The notes beneath the pieces are model-generated. The model was not told the DNA's origin and did not search any database. It was given only the letters and a program-made list of their open reading frames with translations. A stretch of 26,353 bases of DNA from an uncultured Lachnospiraceae bacterium (GTDB lineage: Bacteria > Bacillota > Clostridia > Lachnospirales > Lachnospiraceae), in assembly GCA_910577765.1 (NCBI GenBank), contig CAJTOV010000036.1, positions 1 to 26,353 on the forward strand, read 5' to 3'. The translations under genes and the position numbers were made by a program. Positions 7,620-14,560 of this stretch are shown here, one piece after another (the stretch's first letter is position 1; every line of letters begins with the position of its first letter).

Positions 7620-8925
7620 CTTCTTCCTCCTTTCCCCAGCGTATGGGAATCTGTGCGTGAATCACAAAGCCGTGGCTGCCGTCATAGATAAGAGTCCCGC
7701 CCAGAATGTCCAGGCGCTCCTGCATGTGATGAAGGCCGAACCCCTTCTTGATATCGGCACATCCGGTTCCATTGTCCTGGATATGAATGTCCAGAATGTG
7801 AAACTCCCGGCCAATGCGCACCCGGATCTGTGTGGCTTTTCCATGGCGTATGGCATTGGTAATGCTTTCCTGGACAATGCGGTAGATGATATCCTCCTCA
7901 TCCTGGCTGAATCCGCCCAGATGTATCTGACATTCATAGTCAATGGTCACTCCCGTAGAACGCCTGGTCCCGTCAATCATCTGCTCCAGGGCATTGCCCA
8001 GATCCATATGCTCCAGGGCATCCGGCCGCAGAGCATTAACGGAACGGCGCACGTCCCGGATTCCGCTGCGGGCCACCTCCGCAATGGCATGAAGCTGCTC
8101 TTTGGTGGCCTCCGGAGCCACGTCCATGATCATCACGCAGGCCTCGATCCCGGTGATAATCCCGGTCAGGGAGTGGCCCAGTGTATCATGAATCTCCCTG
8201 GCCAGCCGGTTCCGTTCCCTGGTCTCTGCCACTTTTACCGATTCCCTGGCATATTCCTCCAGCTTGCGGTTGGCTTCCCGCAGCTCCAGATTCAGCTTCA
8301 GAATCCGCGCCTTCTCGCTGGACTGGGCCAGAATCTCAGCAACCATATAAAGGATAAACACAAACAGGTTCAGGGAGACCAGCACGTTCCGTATTCCCAT
8401 CAGCAGGGACTTGCCGCTGGCGCTGTAGAACCCCAGACACTCTTCAAAGGATACCATGGTAATCCAGAAGGTCAGCAGGTTATAATCCAGCAGCAGGTAA
8501 ACGGCACAGACCAGGGAGGCTAGAAGGATCTTCCACTTAAGATCCGACACATACCGGATAATATCTGCCAGAATCAAAAGAAACACGCCCATATATCCGA
8601 AATGCAGCCCAAAACTGATAGCCAGGGCCGCCCCGGTTTCCATACACAGTTTCCAGACAAACCAGAAATCCGTGCTGGTCTTTATGGAAAGCAGCAGAAG
8701 CAGGCACCCGTACATTCCCACGGCCACCAGGGGAATCTTCCAGGGCTCCAGGGGAAGACGGCGGATTTTCCCCAGAAAGCCATAGGCTTCCTGCTGCCAG
8801 ACATACCCGGTCAGACAGTCCAGGGTGACCACCACAATGTACATAATGGTGACAAAATTAAGGATTTTCATAAATTCCAGAATCAGTTCCGGAACCGGCT
8901 GTTGTCTCAGAAGGTATCTTTCCAT
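7612..8925 (-). CDS. Membrane sensor histidine kinase, HisKA_3 type
   Basis: A 437-aa kinase with about six hydrophobic segments in residues 15-200, a short coiled-coil-like linker (about 203-235), then a HisKA_3 domain with His246 in RLAREIHDTLGHSL. The ATPase domain has Asn357 in QESITNAIRHG, DNGTGC near 384 and the GFGLHHMQERLDILGG segment. There is no large extracellular sensor domain, so the ligand may be sensed through the membrane region or through the binding proteins encoded on both sides. The ATG at 8925 shares one base with the preceding TGA stop and has AGGTGG 6 nt upstream; a GTG at 8934 is possible but lies in that site. Confidence 0.92.
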   Translation of the reverse strand: MERYLLRQQPVPELILEFMKILNFVTIMYIVVVTLDCLTGYVWQQEAYGFLGKIRRLPLEPWKIPLVAVGMYGCLLLLLSIKTSTDFWFVWKLCMETGAALAISFGLHFGYMGVFLLILADIIRYVSDLKWKILLASLVCAVYLLLDYNLLTFWITMVSFEECLGFYSASGKSLLMGIRNVLVSLNLFVFILYMVAEILAQSSEKARILKLNLELREANRKLEEYARESVKVAETRERNRLAREIHDTLGHSLTGIITGIEACVMIMDVAPEATKEQLHAIAEVARSGIRDVRRSVNALRPDALEHMDLGNALEQMIDGTRRSTGVTIDYECQIHLGGFSQDEEDIIYRIVQESITNAIRHGKATQIRVRIGREFHILDIHIQDNGTGCADIKKGFGLHHMQERLDILGGTLIYDGSHGFVIHAQIPIRWGKEEEDD

Positions 8926-9896
8926 CACTGCCACCTGCCTACATGGTACTGGTCAACATTGTCTCTGGTAATCAGTTCTACCGGGACGGCAATCATACGC
9001 TCCACGGCTTCTCCCCTAAGAAGGCAGTAGAGCACGTCCGCAGCCTGGGCCCCGATCCGGGAGGGGAACTGGGCTGCCGTGGCCTCCATCATGCCTTCCT
9101 TGATCAGTGCTTTGGCGTCAGGAGACCCGTCCACCCCATAGATTCCCGTCCGCTCCAGCATGCCGTACTCATCCAGTGCCGCGGCCACGCCCACACTTGC
9201 CAGGTCATTAAGACAGAACACATTGTCAAAGTCCGCCCCGGCTTCTATGGCTTCCTGGAGCCGCGGCATGGCGATCTCCATCTGGCCTTCGCATTCAATC
9301 TGCCCTGCAATCTCAATCCCTGGCGCATCCTCCACTGCGTCCAGAAAGCCCTGTATCCGGTCCTGGCCGGATTTTGCCGCCTGGTGGGTCATCAGAAGCA
9401 CCTTTGCCCGGCTGTGGTTTTCACGGAAATACCGGCCTATCAGATAGCCTGCACTGTAGTTGTCCGAGGTGATGGTACAGTCTGCCAGGGTCTCATCCAT
9501 TACATTGGTATCCACCACAATGATCCTGACTCCGGCATCCTTTGCCTGGCCCAGCACAGGACTTAAGCTGCCCCAGTCTACCGGCGCTACCACCAGCACG
9601 TCGATCCCCATGTCAATCATGGATTCGATCTGCCGGATCTGCCGCTCCACACTTAAGGCCGGGTCCCGGAGAACCAGCCGGTCTCCTTCAGCCTCCACCC
9701 GGTGACTGATTTCCTCGCTGAGAATCCGGTAAAACTCGTTATTCATGGTCATATAGCTTTCCCCGATCAGGTACGAATTCCTGCGGTGGCGGGCATAGGC
9801 TCCTTTGGCACTGACCTGGGCATATGTAATCAGAAGGCTGACTGCCACAACCAGGATTCCGGCTGCCGGCAGTATCCGTTTATAGAACCGGTTCAT
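8925..9896 (-). CDS. RbsB-type periplasmic sugar-binding protein (putative sensor)
   Basis: A 323-aa type I periplasmic-binding-fold protein (ribose/galactose-binding family). It has an N-terminal hydrophobic segment (about residues 9-25), then the domain pattern NEFYRILSEE, QIRQIESMIDMGIDVLVVAP, AGVRIIVVDTNV, SDNYSAGYLIGRY, FCLNDLASVGVAAAL and IYGVDGSPDAKALI. VSA-KG after the hydrophobic stretch could be a signal peptidase site, but the segment could also stay as an anchor; there is no lipobox. The ATG at 9896 has GGAG 8 nt upstream. It is the first gene of the kinase/regulator operon and no transporter genes accompany it, resembling in layout the XylFII-LytS xylose-sensing arrangement known in Clostridium. 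The ligand is unknown. Confidence 0.88.
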   Translation of the reverse strand: MNRFYKRILPAAGILVVAVSLLITYAQVSAKGAYARHRRNSYLIGESYMTMNNEFYRILSEEISHRVEAEGDRLVLRDPALSVERQIRQIESMIDMGIDVLVVAPVDWGSLSPVLGQAKDAGVRIIVVDTNVMDETLADCTITSDNYSAGYLIGRYFRENHSRAKVLLMTHQAAKSGQDRIQGFLDAVEDAPGIEIAGQIECEGQMEIAMPRLQEAIEAGADFDNVFCLNDLASVGVAAALDEYGMLERTGIYGVDGSPDAKALIKEGMMEATAAQFPSRIGAQAADVLYCLLRGEAVERMIAVPVELITRDNVDQYHVGRWQ

Positions 9897-9927
9897 AGGG
9901 GCTCTCCTTTTCCCTTTCTTATCTGTG

Positions 9928-9956
9928 ATTTTAACACCGGCTGTGGCAAATAGCAA
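9928..9956 (-). promoter_or_regulatory. Sigma-A-type promoter of the sensory operon
   Basis: On the minus strand TTGCTA (9951-9956), 17 nt, then TAAAAT (9928-9933), located 32 nt upstream of the ATG at 9896. The spacing is optimal. Confidence 0.6.
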
Positions 9957-10032
9957 GGAAGACCTGAACGGATTGTCCTGTCAAGGTACTCTCACAACAT
10001 TTCCCAAGGTAATTTTTGTACATTTTTCATTC

Positions 10033-10062
10033 GTATAAATCCCTCTGTTTTCGCCCATCCTT
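10033..10062 (+). promoter_or_regulatory. Possible SigF/SigG-type promoter of sigG
   Basis: GTATA at 10033-10037 and CATCCTT at 10056-10062, 18 nt apart, resemble the forespore sigma pattern that would be expected for sigG. The -10 match is imperfect and the call rests partly on expectation. Confidence 0.3.
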
Positions 10063-10099
10063 ACATTGTCAGGAAATTCTAAGCGCGGAGGTTGAACAT

Positions 10100-10876
10100 A
10101 TGGCAGGATACAAGGTTGAAATCTGTGGAGTAAATACGGCAAAGCTGCCTCTTCTCAGCAACGAAGAGAAGGACGAGCTGTTCCGCCGGATTCTCGACGG
10201 CGACCAGGAGGCCCGGGAGCAGTACATCAAGGGAAATCTCCGTCTGGTCCTAAGTGTGATCCAGCGTTTTTCCAACAGCAATGAGAATGTGGATGACCTG
10301 TTCCAGATCGGCTGTATCGGACTGATCAAGGCCATTGACAATTTTGACATTACCCAGAATGTCCGCTTCTCCACATACGCGGTTCCCATGATCCTGGGGG
10401 AAGTCCGCCGCTATCTGCGGGACAACAATTCCATCCGGGTCAGCCGCTCCCTGCGGGACACGGCCTACAAGGCCATCTATGCCAAGGAAGGGCTTATGCG
10501 GAAAAATGCCAAAGAACCCACCCTTATGGAAATTGCCAATGAGATCGGCATCAGCAAGGAGGAGATCACCTATGCCCTGGATGCCATCCAGAGCCCGGTA
10601 AGCCTCTACGAGCCCATCTACACAGACGGCGGGGACCCGCTCTATGTGATGGACCAGATCAGCGACAAGAAGAACCTGGAGGAAAACTGGGTAGAGGAAA
10701 TCTCCCTGCGGGAAGCCATGGACCGGCTGCCCAAGCGGGAACGGCATATTATAGACCTGCGTTTTTTCGAAGGAAAGACCCAGACCGAAGTGGCCGAGGA
10801 GATCCATATCTCCCAGGCCCAGGTGTCCCGTCTGGAAAAGAATGCGTTAAAATCCATGCGGAATTATCTGAACTGA
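10100..10876 (+). CDS. sigG: RNA polymerase forespore sigma factor SigG
   Basis: Late forespore-specific sigma factor of sporulation, 258 aa, close to the usual 260. The N-terminus MAGYKVEICGVNTAKLPLL is the SigG signature. Region 2 reads GNLRLVLSVIQRF, VDDLFQIGCIGLIKAIDNFD and FSTYAVPMILGEVRRYLRDNN, followed by IRVSRSLRD. Region 3 precedes SLYEPIYTDGGDPLYVMDQISD, and region 4 ends KTQTEVAEEIHISQAQVSRLEKNA. The frame opens at 10016, but the ATG at 10100 follows GGAGG (10087-10091) and gives the family start. It is transcribed alone here, without spoIIGA or sigE in the window. It supports an endospore-forming Firmicute host. Confidence 0.96.
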   Translation: MAGYKVEICGVNTAKLPLLSNEEKDELFRRILDGDQEAREQYIKGNLRLVLSVIQRFSNSNENVDDLFQIGCIGLIKAIDNFDITQNVRFSTYAVPMILGEVRRYLRDNNSIRVSRSLRDTAYKAIYAKEGLMRKNAKEPTLMEIANEIGISKEEITYALDAIQSPVSLYEPIYTDGGDPLYVMDQISDKKNLEENWVEEISLREAMDRLPKRERHIIDLRFFEGKTQTEVAEEIHISQAQVSRLEKNALKSMRNYLN

Positions 10877-10887
10877 AGAACAAAAAG

Positions 10888-10920
10888 AGGCTGCGGCAAA
10901 CTTCCATGCTGCCGCAGCCT
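10888..10920. terminator. Convergent terminator between sigG and the AAA gene
   Basis: A perfect 11-bp stem (10888-10898 with 10910-10920) has an 11-nt loop. The minus strand runs into five T (A at 10883-10887), a good signal for the AAA-gene transcript; the plus strand has only TT after the stem, so it is weaker for sigG. Confidence 0.7.
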
Positions 10921-10964
10921 TTGGACCCTGCCGGTTCCGCTTTTCATCCACTTATGCAAATGAG

Positions 10965-12569
10965 CTAAACCACCGCTTCCACCAGTACTTTCTCCCCAAT
11001 CACAAGTTCGTGGACGCCAATCTGCTTTTTCTTGTTAAAATTAAAGCTGACCATATACCCCTTCTTTTGATGGTAGTCGTCCAGATAACCTGCCAGCTGT
11101 GCTTCTCCCCGGTTATTGTACTCCTCCCCCCGCCAGATCTTCAATTCAATGATGTATTGGACTCCCCGGTAATCCACAATGATGTCTGTACGTTTCCGTT
11201 CCCTTGTCCTTGACTCAATGTAGTAATTGCCAGTACCGTTGATGATCGGACGCAGGTACAGCAGAAAGTACTTTCTGCCCTCTTCCTCCACAAACTTTTC
11301 ATTGCTGTCACCATACAGATCATGAAAATGCATCACGAATTTTTCAAGAACCAGCCGCATATTCAGTTGTCCGCCGGTTATAAACTGGTTCCGGTCCTCC
11401 AGGGAGGCAGTATAAAGTTCCTGATTCTGCATCTCGGACGTAGATAAATAGTAATTATAAAGCCGCATTTCAAAGAGCCGGTTTGAGATCACGGCAATTC
11501 CCTGGCTGTTTTTAATAAAACCGAACATCTCGCCACGGTCTATGATTGCATTATCCGTATTATATACAATACTTTTTCCGGCAAACAGTGCCCGGTCAAG
11601 CATCTGGTTCAGTTCCGGATAATCCGTCAGTTTTCCGATCAGAGACTCAAACAGCGGGTTTTTCTCATTCAGCAGAATCTTAACTGCTTCATTGAATCCC
11701 TTTCTGGTCCACACCCGGTTCCCTGTCCCAAATCCGCTCCTGCCATATACCTGTTCGTCCATCAGCTTGCATAATCTGGAAACAAGATACGGATAACCGG
11801 ATGTGTACTCATATAATAATCCCGCCATCTCATCCGTATCCATACCCGAATGATGGTCCGCTTCATATTCCCGCAGCATACCTGCAATCTCTTCTTTGGA
11901 AAAACTCATATCCACTTTAAAATCTGCCGCAATATTCCAGGGACTATTGATCCTGTGCTGATCCTCCGGGCGAAGTTTTCCTTTCAGGTTTCTGACATCA
12001 TATACACTGGCCAGAACCACGGAATGAAATGTTGGCTGAACATCCCGGTCAATGTAATATGCCCTAAGCTGAGCCAGAAAATCCAGAAAAATCTGATTGT
12101 TTGTAGCGCTGTCCACCTCATCCATCATCAGTATCATTTTCTTGTGGGACGCAGCACACAGATCGCTGAGATTTTCAAAAAGCTGCTGGAGCCGGAAACC
12201 GCTCTGCCGCTGTGCTACAGCCCTTTCCAGAATATTGACCCTGTGACTGAAAGCATCCTGGTCCGGCAGCCGGTTCCTTTTTAATATGCGCAAAAACGTT
12301 CTGGCAAAGGATAACGAAAATGCATTTTCGTCAGCAAATTCTCCTGCCCCAAACATCTGAAAATCCATCAGTATCACACAATACTCCGGCTGAAGGAAGC
12401 TGCCCAGCGCACGAAGCGTAGTCGTCTTTCCATACTGTCTGGCCCGGTTGATTGCAAAATAATCTCCTCTGTCTATGAGCTTCCGGATCTCCGTAAGCCG
12501 CTTATCCAGACTGACCATATAATGCAGATCCGGCTTACAGTCTGCTGTAGTATTAAATACTTTGCCCAT
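10965..12569 (-). CDS. AAA-like ATPase with C-terminal PD-(D/E)XK nuclease domain
   Basis: A 534-aa protein of the AAA-like ATPase family common in Lachnospiraceae and Bacteroidetes. The P-loop is ARQYGKTTT (GKTT at about 47-50), lacking the first Gly of a classic Walker A as is usual in this family. Walker B is MILMMDEVD (about 145-153). The C-terminal part carries a nuclease-like core with Asp462 in RTDIIVDY and Glu475/Lys477 in YIIELKIW. Function is unestablished; defence or mobile-element roles have been suggested for relatives. The ATG at 12569 is preferred over a GTG at 12581 because AGG lies 6 nt upstream of it. It follows the DUF4241 gene by about 52 nt and is probably co-transcribed. 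Confidence 0.85.
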   Translation of the reverse strand: MGKVFNTTADCKPDLHYMVSLDKRLTEIRKLIDRGDYFAINRARQYGKTTTLRALGSFLQPEYCVILMDFQMFGAGEFADENAFSLSFARTFLRILKRNRLPDQDAFSHRVNILERAVAQRQSGFRLQQLFENLSDLCAASHKKMILMMDEVDSATNNQIFLDFLAQLRAYYIDRDVQPTFHSVVLASVYDVRNLKGKLRPEDQHRINSPWNIAADFKVDMSFSKEEIAGMLREYEADHHSGMDTDEMAGLLYEYTSGYPYLVSRLCKLMDEQVYGRSGFGTGNRVWTRKGFNEAVKILLNEKNPLFESLIGKLTDYPELNQMLDRALFAGKSIVYNTDNAIIDRGEMFGFIKNSQGIAVISNRLFEMRLYNYYLSTSEMQNQELYTASLEDRNQFITGGQLNMRLVLEKFVMHFHDLYGDSNEKFVEEEGRKYFLLYLRPIINGTGNYYIESRTRERKRTDIIVDYRGVQYIIELKIWRGEEYNNRGEAQLAGYLDDYHQKKGYMVSFNFNKKKQIGVHELVIGEKVLVEAVV

Positions 12570-12621
12570 CTTCTGCCTCACACCCCCTTTCCAGGATTCA
12601 CCCGGCCCCTGCCGGTCCGGT

Positions 12622-13713
12622 TCAGAAATACTCCGGATTCATAAACACCGCCACCAGGCAGGCCGTCTCCCCTTCCGCGTCCAGTCCCCAGTATCCGCTG
12701 TAGACACCGTCTCCCATCCCGCTGGAGAACAGAACCGTCCTCTGTCCCCTTTCCGGCAGCTTCCACTCCAGAAAGCTTCCCTCCTGATTCTGATATTCCG
12801 GGTGCTCCTCACAGCTCTTTTGGAAAAGGACTCTGAAATAATCCGTGTACTTATTCTTCCCCGGATTCTCCTTACCCCATGCTTCGAAAAATAACCGGTA
12901 CTCCCGGGAGATCTCCATGTCCGCAAAGCAGGCAAGCCCTGTATCCACACCAAAAAAGGTAAAGACACCCGGTTTCCCCAGTTCTTCCCGTTTCTTCCCC
13001 TTTGGCATGGCGATCTCATAGCGGACCGTCGGCTTCCCGCTGACCGGAAGCCTTGCGGCAGCAATCCGCAGGCCGGCGATCCGGGAGCGGCAGACAGACA
13101 GCTCTACCGGGTAAGTTCCCGCCGGAATCCTCCTGTCCAGAACCGTCTCATACCTGGTCCCCAGATAAGCCAGCGGGTCTGCCAGAACCACCTCCCCGGT
13201 GGGAAAATCAGCGTTTCCCGCCCGGACCACCCGGATGGTGGGGCTATCCGTAAAAAGCATCCGGAAAAAGTCTGCCGGATACGTCTCCTGATTCAGGAAT
13301 TTGAGATTTTTCTCAAAGGCAATCTGGACCGGATGCTTCACCGGCTCCCGAATCTCCCTGCCGGTTTTTGTGTCCACAAAATACGTTCCTGTCTGGTCAG
13401 CGCAAAATTCCAGGTCACTGCCCACCGGCATATAGAAGACATTCACCACCGCAGGCTCCAGATTGGCCAGGGTATTAAAATCCACCACGGTCATGTTCTT
13501 CGCATCATCCACATACTCCTGGGTGTCCGTATCCCCAAATGCCACCCAGCCGTTGCCATGCTCACTTTCCTGCCGAAACAGCCATTTCAGTCTGGATGTG
13601 CCGTTTAAGATGGACCTGCTGACAACGGTTCCCCCTGCCCCCTGGATATATACCTTCATTTCCTGCTGTTTTTCCTCTGGTTTTTCTTCCTTCTTTTTTC
13701 TGAAAAGTCCCAT
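12622..13713 (-). CDS. DUF2185-DUF4241 fusion protein (immunity-like)
   Basis: A 363-aa cytoplasmic protein with no signal or membrane segment. After a charged leader, residues about 27-105 (TVVSRSIL, then NGWVAFGDTDTQEYVDD, FNTLANLEPAVV, YMPVGSDLEF) read as a DUF2185/Imm33-like domain. Residues about 125-360 read as DUF4241, with LADPLAYLG, RIPAGTYPVELSVC, RIAAARLPVS and FFGVDTGLACFADME. Both domains occur among predicted immunity proteins of polymorphic toxin systems, but their biochemical roles are unknown. No toxin gene is adjacent. The ATG at 13713 follows GAGAGGGG; the longer frame to 13740 is less likely. Family names are recognised by pattern only. Confidence 0.75.
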   Translation of the reverse strand: MGLFRKKKEEKPEEKQQEMKVYIQGAGGTVVSRSILNGTSRLKWLFRQESEHGNGWVAFGDTDTQEYVDDAKNMTVVDFNTLANLEPAVVNVFYMPVGSDLEFCADQTGTYFVDTKTGREIREPVKHPVQIAFEKNLKFLNQETYPADFFRMLFTDSPTIRVVRAGNADFPTGEVVLADPLAYLGTRYETVLDRRIPAGTYPVELSVCRSRIAGLRIAAARLPVSGKPTVRYEIAMPKGKKREELGKPGVFTFFGVDTGLACFADMEISREYRLFFEAWGKENPGKNKYTDYFRVLFQKSCEEHPEYQNQEGSFLEWKLPERGQRTVLFSSGMGDGVYSGYWGLDAEGETACLVAVFMNPEYF

Positions 13714-13749
13714 ATACACCCCTCTCTCCTGGATAGTCACTTTCTTTCC

Positions 13750-13758
13750 ATTCTACCA
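13750..13758 (-). promoter_or_regulatory. Extended -10 promoter for the DUF4241/AAA pair
   Basis: The minus strand reads TGG-TAGAAT, an extended -10, 36 nt upstream of the ATG at 13713. The -35 (TGGTTT at a 17-nt spacing) is poor. Confidence 0.4.
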
Positions 13759-13833
13759 TATCCCCAGGAAATAAACCAGAGCCCATATCCCTTTGTTTTA
13801 AAAAAGTCTATTCCCCCGGAACGAAAATTGCTG

Positions 13834-13839
13834 TATAAT
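13834..13839 (+). promoter_or_regulatory. -10 element (TATAAT) of the 13908 gene
   Basis: A perfect TATAAT lies 69 nt before the start at 13908. No good -35 is present at 17 nt (TTCCCC). Confidence 0.4.
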
Positions 13840-13907
13840 AGGGCTTATGGGCAGTACGCCTTTTTCTTCCTGCCCGGCCATTTCATAATACAAGGAGAAA
13901 TACGCTT

Positions 13908-14462
13908 ATGTCCAGCATCTTCAATGAAAACAATATGATTCAGTCTCTGGAACCATATCTTCCCCGGGGAGAGACCCTGACCGCAGGCATACACGGCGTG
14001 GGAATCGAAACACACGTGAAGCTGGTTCTCAAATGCATTGTGGACGATGACCGCCTGATCCCGGCCCCACATGGTCCTGTACTGGAGATAAACAAGAGCA
14101 AATTTGCCAAACACGATATCTATATCGGAATCACCCAAAATTACCTGCTTCTTACCGAATGCGAAAAGAACCGGCACCTTTACGAATTCAATGAGGTTAC
14201 GGTTCCGGAAGGGACCGATGTCCCGGAACTGGAAAGCACCATTACTCTGGATGATATCGGCACCTGCTTCCCGCTGGCAGATATTCAGAACTGCACAATC
14301 AAAAAAGGCTGGATGGGCTCGGTCAACTGCGTCATTACCATGAAAAACGGCACTACCCTGAAACTGATGTTCCCCAAGCTTGGCGGCGTGGGAGGCGGCA
14401 TGCCCCATCATGCAGAGTATAGGGAAGCGATCATTGCGAAGCTGGGGACTTACAGTGCATAG
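13908..14462 (+). CDS. Unrecognised 184-aa protein, possible PH-like fold
   Basis: Not recognised as a named family. A soluble protein with no signal peptide or membrane helix. It starts with AAGGAG 9 nt upstream. The second half alternates short beta-like stretches: IYIGITQNYLLLTECEK, then FPLADIQNCTIKKGWMG, VNCVITMKNGTTLKLMF, ending in a helix-like AEYREAIIAKLG. This order (strands, a 'D-I' turn, a 'K-G-T-x-L-K-L' strand, terminal helix) resembles bacterial PH domains, which is inference only. It has its own TATAAT and stands between two accessory-looking genes. Confidence 0.7.
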   Translation: MSSIFNENNMIQSLEPYLPRGETLTAGIHGVGIETHVKLVLKCIVDDDRLIPAPHGPVLEINKSKFAKHDIYIGITQNYLLLTECEKNRHLYEFNEVTVPEGTDVPELESTITLDDIGTCFPLADIQNCTIKKGWMGSVNCVITMKNGTTLKLMFPKLGGVGGGMPHHAEYREAIIAKLGTYSA

Positions 14463-14470
14463 GGGAACCG

Positions 14471-14511
14471 GGGTATCTTCCTATCCGGCATAGCCCGAGA
14501 AGAAGATGCCC
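14471..14511 (+). other. Hairpin between the 184-aa gene and the AlbA gene
   Basis: GGGTATCTTC (14471-14480) pairs with GAAGATGCCC (14502-14511), 10 bp including one G-U, with a 21-nt loop. There is no T-run, so it is not a convincing terminator. An alternative GGCAT/ATGCC stem (14488-14492 with 14506-14510) uses part of the same sequence. Confidence 0.35.
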
Positions 14512-14560
14512 GTCTGAAGTGTTACATTATTAATTCCGGGGTTTCTTTGGAGGGATGATT

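Noticed and set aside
8925..9896. Sugar ABC transporter operon
   Set aside because: Two binding proteins are present, but there is no permease or ATPase between or beside them; the partners are a kinase and a regulator.
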